64,000 nt of DNA. Origin: Microbispora hainanensis. GTDB taxonomy: Bacteria > Actinomycetota > Actinomycetes > Streptosporangiales > Streptosporangiaceae. A program made the translations under genes and the position numbers. Positions 59,917-64,000 of this stretch are shown here, in pieces; the first letter of the stretch is position 1; every line of letters starts with the position of its first letter. The notes beneath the pieces are model-generated. The model did not search any database. It had not been told where the DNA came from and was given only the letters and a program-made list of their open reading frames with translations. The stretch lies in the NCBI RefSeq assembly GCF_036186745.1, contig NZ_CP108086.1:2108001-2172000 (forward strand). The letters are read 5' to 3'.

Positions 59917-60861
59917 ATGCAGATCGGCATGATCGGGCTCGGCAAGATGGGCGGGAACATGGCCGAGCGACTGCGGCGCGGCGGGCACGACGTCGTCGGC
60001 TACGACCGTGATCCCTCCATCAGCGACGTGAGCAGCCTGAAGGAGCTCGTCGAGAGGCTTCAGGCGCCGCGCGCGGTCTGGGTCATGGTCCCCGCGGGGA
60101 AGCCCACACGCAGCACGGTCGAGCAGCTGCGCGAGCTGCTGTCGGAGGGTGACATCGTCATCGACGGCGGCAACTCGCACTACCTGGACGACCAGCGGCA
60201 CGCGGCCGACCTCGGCACCCACGGCATCGGCTTCGTCGACGTGGGCGTCAGCGGCGGCGTCTGGGGCCTGGAGTACGGCTACGCCCTGATGACCGGTGGC
60301 GAGGAGGAGCACGTCCGCCGGCTCATGCCGATCTTCGAGACGCTCAAGCCGGAGGGCGAGGACGGCTTCGTCCACGCGGGCGGCGTGGGCGCGGGCCACT
60401 TCGCGAAGATGGTCCACAACGGCATCGAGTACGGCATGATGCAGGCCTTCGCCGAGGGCTGGGAGCTGCTGGAGGCCAGCGACGCCGTCACCAACGTCCC
60501 CGAGACGTTCAAGAGCTGGCGGCACGGCACGGTGATCCGGTCCTGGCTGCTCGACCTGCTGGTGCGGGCGCTGGAGGAGGACCCCGACCTCTCCGAGCTG
60601 AAGGGCTACGCGGAGGACTCCGGCGAGGGCCGGTGGACGGTCCAGGCGGCCGTGGACCACGCGGTGCCCCTGCCGGCCATCACGGCCGCGTTGTACGCGC
60701 GTTTCGCCTCGCGCCAGGCCGACTCCCCGGCGATGAAGATGGTCGCGGCGCTGCGCAACCAGTTCGGCGGGCACGCGGTCGCCTCCGCCGAGGGCCAGAC
60801 CGGCAAGGGCGCCGACGCCCCCGGCGCCGACGTCACCCCGCCGGTCGAGGTCGAGGGCTGA
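59917..60861 (+). CDS. gnd: 6-phosphogluconate dehydrogenase (decarboxylating), short form
   Basis: The 314-residue enzyme oxidises 6-phosphogluconate to ribulose 5-phosphate and CO2. It has the dinucleotide motif MIGLGKMGGNMAERL, the substrate motif DGGNSHYLDD and the catalytic Lys/Asn region GHFAKMVHNGIEYGMMQAFAEG. The short form without the long C-terminal tail is typically NAD-dependent; cofactor here is not tested. ATG at 59917 follows GAGGGG; a GTG at 59908 is also possible. It lies between dnaN and recF as in other actinomycetes. Confidence 0.95.
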   Translation: MQIGMIGLGKMGGNMAERLRRGGHDVVGYDRDPSISDVSSLKELVERLQAPRAVWVMVPAGKPTRSTVEQLRELLSEGDIVIDGGNSHYLDDQRHAADLGTHGIGFVDVGVSGGVWGLEYGYALMTGGEEEHVRRLMPIFETLKPEGEDGFVHAGGVGAGHFAKMVHNGIEYGMMQAFAEGWELLEASDAVTNVPETFKSWRHGTVIRSWLLDLLVRALEEDPDLSELKGYAEDSGEGRWTVQAAVDHAVPLPAITAALYARFASRQADSPAMKMVAALRNQFGGHAVASAEGQTGKGADAPGADVTPPVEVEG

Positions 60862-61240
60862 CGCGCCTCGACGTTCCCGGCCCACGTTTGCCGGCCGACG
60901 TTCACGGGCGGCGTTCACACCCTGTGGACGCCGGGGGGCTCGCCCGGATGACCTGTCCTCGTCGGCGAGGCGGTCCCGCGCGAGCGCGGCCCGGCGGACC
61001 GAGCCGGACAGCTCGTCGGACGTCTGGGCCTGATCGCTCGCCCGCCGGACTCGTCCGTACACAGGGCGATCCGGGCCTTCTGCCGAGCCTGGTCGCCGGT
61101 CGACGGCTCTTCAGGCGTTGATCTTCCACAGGCTGTGGACGAACCACCCCGCACCGGCCCGTTTCTCCACAGCGAGCCGTTTCTCCACAGGACGTCGCGG
61201 CCGGGACACGAAGGCCGGGCACCGGCACTAGCCTGGCGGG
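60862..61240. promoter_or_regulatory. gnd-recF gap with box-like direct repeats and a leaderless promoter
   Basis: CCGTTTCTCCACAG is repeated exactly at 61159-61172 and 61177-61190, each ending in a CTCCACA half-box, and TGTGGACGA/TTCCACAG lie just before. TAGCCT at 61229-61234 is six bases before the recF GTG, the spacing of a leaderless promoter. No gene is seen in the 379 bases. Confidence 0.5.
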
Positions 61241-62428
61241 GTGCACGTGGCGAGCCTGTCCCTCACCGACTTCCGGTCATACCCGGAGGTCGAACTCGTG
61301 CTGGAACCGGGGGCGACGGCGTTCGTCGGGCCGAACGGGCAGGGCAAGACCAACCTGGTCGAGGCGCTCGGCTACGTCGCGACCCATTCGAGCCACCGCG
61401 TGGCCACCGACGCGCCGCTCGTACGGCACGGCGCGCAGCGGGCGATCGTGCGCGCGGCGGTGGTCAGGGACGACCGCCGGGCGCTGGTCGAGATCGAGAT
61501 CAACCCGGGCCGGGCCAACCGCGCCAGGGTGAACCGCTCCCCCGTCCCCCGGCCGCGCGACGCCCTCGGCCTGTTGCGGACCGTGCTGTTCGCCCCGGAG
61601 GACCTCGCGCTGGTCAAGGGCGACCCGTCCGAGCGCCGCCGGTTCATGGACGACCTGCTCGTCGCCCGCGTCCCCAGGTTCGCGGGTGTGCGCGCCGACT
61701 ACGAGCGGGTGCTCAAGCAGCGCAACGCGCTCCTGCGTACGGCCGCGGCGACGCGGGCGGGACGGCGGCGCGGCGGCCGCAGGCAGGAGGACGACGCGGC
61801 CTTCGCCGCCGCCGGCGCGGGAGACGTCCTGAGCACGCTCGAAGTCTGGGACTCCCACTTGGTGCGCCATGGCGCGGAGCTGTTGGCGGCGCGGCTGCAC
61901 CTGGTGGACGCGCTGCGTCCGCTCGCGGCGAAGGCGTACGCCACTCTCGCCCCGTCGTCCGGACTCGCCGATCTCGAATACCGGCCGTCGGGGTTATCCA
62001 CAGATATCCCCACCCTGGGGACAAACCGGGAACTACTGGCCGAGCACCTGCGGGGGGGCCTCGCGGAGGCGCGTCAGGCGGAGCTCGAACGCGGCGTGAC
62101 CCTCGTCGGCCCCCACCGCGACGACCTGCTGCTGCGGCTGGGCGAGCTGCCGGCCCGGGGCTACGCGAGCCACGGCGAGTCGTGGTCGTTCGCCCTCGCG
62201 TTGCGGCTCGCCGCCTACGACCTGCTGCGGGCCGACGGCGGCGACCCCGTGCTGATCCTGGACGACGTCTTCGCCGAGCTGGACGGTCAGCGGCGCAGGC
62301 GGCTCACCGAGATCGTCGCCCCGGCCGAGCAGGTGCTCATCACGGCGGCGGTGCCGGACGACGTGCCGCCCGAGCTGGCCGGTGCCCGGTTCGACGTGAT
62401 GGAAGGGAGCGTGACCCGTGTCCGATGA
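61241..62428 (+). CDS. recF: DNA replication and repair protein RecF
   Basis: The 395-residue SMC-like ATPase loads RecA at gaps in damaged DNA. It has Walker [10 protein letters not shown] (residues 30-38), the signature region [14 protein letters not shown], and Walker [19 protein letters not shown] perfect DnaA box TTATCCACA lies in the gene at 61994-62002 and contains an in-frame rare TTA codon. The GTG start is supported by the leaderless TAGCCT. It overlaps the DUF721 gene by 11 bases. Confidence 0.96.
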   Translation: MHVASLSLTDFRSYPEVELVLEPGATAFVGPNGQGKTNLVEALGYVATHSSHRVATDAPLVRHGAQRAIVRAAVVRDDRRALVEIEINPGRANRARVNRSPVPRPRDALGLLRTVLFAPEDLALVKGDPSERRRFMDDLLVARVPRFAGVRADYERVLKQRNALLRTAAATRAGRRRGGRRQEDDAAFAAAGAGDVLSTLEVWDSHLVRHGAELLAARLHLVDALRPLAAKAYATLAPSSGLADLEYRPSGLSTDIPTLGTNRELLAEHLRGGLAEARQAELERGVTLVGPHRDDLLLRLGELPARGYASHGESWSFALALRLAAYDLLRADGGDPVLILDDVFAELDGQRRRRLTEIVAPAEQVLITAAVPDDVPPELAGARFDVMEGSVTRVR

Positions 62429-62951
62429 GATATCCACAGGCGGTGGACAATCCCCGCAGGGCTCGGCCGCGCGGGGCGCCGCGCTGGCGCGGGAGAAGCT
62501 GGCCCAGGCGAAGGCCGACGCGCTGAAGCGGGGGCAGCTCCCCCGCAGCGAGCCCCGTCGCCGTTCCGGGCCGGGCGGCGCGCGGCGTGACTCCGGCGAT
62601 CCGCTGCCGTTCGGCCGGGCGATCCGCGACCTGCTCGCCGCCCGGGGATGGGAACAGCCGGTCGCGGTGGGCGGGGTGTTCGGCCGCTGGGCGGAGATCG
62701 TCGGCCCCGACCTGGCCGCCCACACCAGGCCGGAGAGCTTCGAGGACGGCGAGGTGGTGGTCGCCGCCGACTCGACCGCCTGGGCGACCCAGGTCAGGCT
62801 CCTCGCGTCCACGCTGGTCAGGCGGCTGAACGAGGAGCTCGGCGACGGCACCGTGACCCGGGTCAAGGTGCACGGCCCCGGCGCGGGCCCCCGCCCGGAG
62901 GGCGGCCTGCGCGTACGCGGGAGTCGTGGGCCGGGCGACACGTACGGCTGA
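62418..62951 (+). CDS. dciA: DUF721 / DciA-like helicase-loading protein
   Basis: The 177-residue protein has a basic disordered N-terminus and a C-terminal DUF721 domain (about 62-155) with [31 protein letters not shown] and [19 protein letters not shown]721 proteins include DciA, the ancestral loader of DnaB in bacteria without DnaC/DnaI. Its GTG lies inside the end of recF, so it is coupled. Box-like ATATCCACA and GGTGGACAA face each other just after its start (62430-62450). Symbol is by family. Confidence 0.85.
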   Translation: MSDEISTGGGQSPQGSAARGAALAREKLAQAKADALKRGQLPRSEPRRRSGPGGARRDSGDPLPFGRAIRDLLAARGWEQPVAVGGVFGRWAEIVGPDLAAHTRPESFEDGEVVVAADSTAWATQVRLLASTLVRRLNEELGDGTVTRVKVHGPGAGPRPEGGLRVRGSRGPGDTYG

Positions 62952-63453
62952 CGGGGGCGACCGAACCTCGGACCCGTTAGGCGACACCCGCCGGACGTAA
63001 GCCGGAGCGGCCGTGGCGAAAGGCAAGCCCGGTCGGCGACCAACCTCGAACCGACCGTGGTGAAACGCCGCGTCGGTCCGTGACGAACCCCGGGACCGGC
63101 CGCGCGACGGCCCGCCGGATCGGCCCACGGGGAGCGGCGAACCGACCCGCGGAGACCCCGAACCGGCCCAAAATCGCGTCTGAGGCTTCGACCCCCGTTC
63201 CGTGTGGGGGGTGCTCAGAAACATGATCGTCAAGCGACAGGGCATCACAGCCCCCGTGAATGCCACCTGTTGTCTCTCGGACCGGTAGAATGCAAATGGA
63301 CTCAAGGACACGTCCGGTTTGCGTCACCCCGGTCCCACGGGCCGACATCCCCTGGGTGTGCGCATCGGGGCACTCACGACGGTGACGGGCACGGCAGGGG
63401 CAGCCATTCCACGGTGTCGCCCGCCGCGTGTCCGCGGCAGGAGGATTTCGCAC
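62952..63453. promoter_or_regulatory. gyrB upstream region
   Basis: The 502-base gap has repeated CGAACC/CCGACC words without a clear unit and no gene. TAGAAT at 63286-63291 is a strong -10 with no good -35, giving a leader of about 155 bases before gyrB. A 21-codon frame at 63223-63288 ends inside that -10 and is not credited. Confidence 0.45.
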
Positions 63454-64000
63454 TTGTCCTACGACGCTAGCTCTATCACCGTTCTCGAAGGGCTGGAAGC
63501 GGTCCGCAAGCGCCCCGGCATGTACATCGGTTCCACCGGTGAGCGCGGGCTGCACCACCTCGTCTACGAGATCGTCGACAACGCCGTCGACGAGGCGCTG
63601 GCCGGTTACAACGACCTGATCGAGGTCACCCTGCTCGCCGACGGCGGCGTGCGCGTGATGGACCACGGACGCGGCATTCCCGTGGGCATCGTCGCCGCCG
63701 AGGGCAGGCCGGCCGTCGAGGTCGTCTTCACCGTGCTGCACGCCGGTGGCAAGTTCGACAGCAAGTCGTACGCCGTCTCCGGCGGCCTCCACGGCGTGGG
63801 CGCCTCGGTAGTCAACGCCCTGTCGACGCGACTTGAGGTCGAGGTCCGCACAGACGGCCACGTGTGGCGGCAGAAGTACGTGATGGCCAAGCCGACGGCC
63901 CCGCTGGAGAAGGGCGAGCCGACCGACGAGCACGGCTCCACGATCAGCTTCTGGCCCGACCCGGCGATCTTCGAGACGACCACGTGGAACTTCGAGACGC
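63454..64000 (+). CDS. gyrB: DNA gyrase subunit B, N-terminal part
   Basis: 182 residues of the GHKL ATPase domain are visible before the window ends: [20 protein letters not shown] at the start, the N-box [20 protein letters not shown] and the ATP lid [15 protein letters not shown]. Gyrase introduces negative supercoils using ATP. The start appears to be TTG, placed nine bases after GGAGG. DHGRGIP replaces the more usual DNGRGIP. It follows recF and DUF721 in the conserved origin order. Confidence 0.96.
   Translation, partial: MSYDASSITVLEGLEAVRKRPGMYIGSTGERGLHHLVYEIVDNAVDEALAGYNDLIEVTLLADGGVRVMDHGRGIPVGIVAAEGRPAVEVVFTVLHAGGKFDSKSYAVSGGLHGVGASVVNALSTRLEVEVRTDGHVWRQKYVMAKPTAPLEKGEPTDEHGSTISFWPDPAIFETTTWNFET

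Noticed and set aside
63223-63288. 21-codon leader peptide upstream of gyrB
   Set aside because: Its stop codon is part of the TAGAAT -10, so it could not be on the transcript made from that promoter.
1-64000. tRNA, rRNA or riboswitch genes
   Set aside because: No cloverleaf, rRNA segment or known aptamer consensus was recognised by eye; a covariance-model search would be decisive.

Overview
The window is a chromosomal segment of a high-GC filamentous-type actinomycete. The gene order rpmH-rnpA-yidD-yidC-jag, dnaA-oriC-dnaN-gnd-recF-DUF721-gyrB, parAB with parS sites, and sigM-anti-sigma-trxB-trxA matches the replication-origin neighbourhood of Streptomyces and relatives. The protein sequences and the intergenic repeats suggest a Streptosporangiales member (Nonomuraea/Microbispora/Streptosporangium type). 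That family-level guess is inference from memory of such genomes; no search was run.

Left arm (1-12 kb) is accessory. It holds the end of a FadR-type regulator, a second sliding clamp (DnaN paralogue), a NarL-type two-component system divergent from an ABC-2 exporter, an XRE/MmyB regulator with an SRPBCC protein, a metallophosphoesterase, a carotenoid-cleavage-type oxygenase, and three regulators (PadR, TetR, and the LuxR-type response regulator) whose intergenic regions carry clear inverted repeats. A decayed amidohydrolase start lies at 11.9 kb.

Region 12-20 kb is dnaB, a MATE exporter, an amino-acid ABC transporter and the rpsF-ssb-rpsR-rplI operon. Region 20-37 kb holds nfo, two GT87-type membrane glycosyltransferases, a large class A penicillin-binding protein, DUF5318, a PadR regulator next to ino1, idi, an MFS protein, bioA, cca, a YbaK-type deacylase and a DUF6049 secreted protein. 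Region 37-45 kb is murJ, a separate pseudokinase, sigM with its anti-sigma factor, trxB, trxA and a GNAT protein.

Region 45-54 kb has an aminotransferase, a D-Ala-D-Ala-ligase-like ATP-grasp protein, then about 2.1 kb without intact genes. That gap is bounded by two parS sites and holds a 90-bp inverted repeat pair and a relic of a [NiFe]-hydrogenase small subunit. parB, parA (with a parS inside its coding sequence) and rsmG follow. Region 53.6-64 kb is the replication core: jag, yidC, yidD, rnpA, rpmH, then dnaA, oriC, dnaN, gnd, recF, a DciA-like DUF721 gene and the start of gyrB.

The most unusual signals are two arrays of degenerate DnaA boxes in oriC repeated with an 11-bp period, DnaA boxes embedded in the dnaA linker and recF coding sequences, the second sliding clamp beside a regulated exporter, and the repeat-rich gap between parS sites. 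No tRNA, rRNA, CRISPR array or intact insertion sequence was seen.
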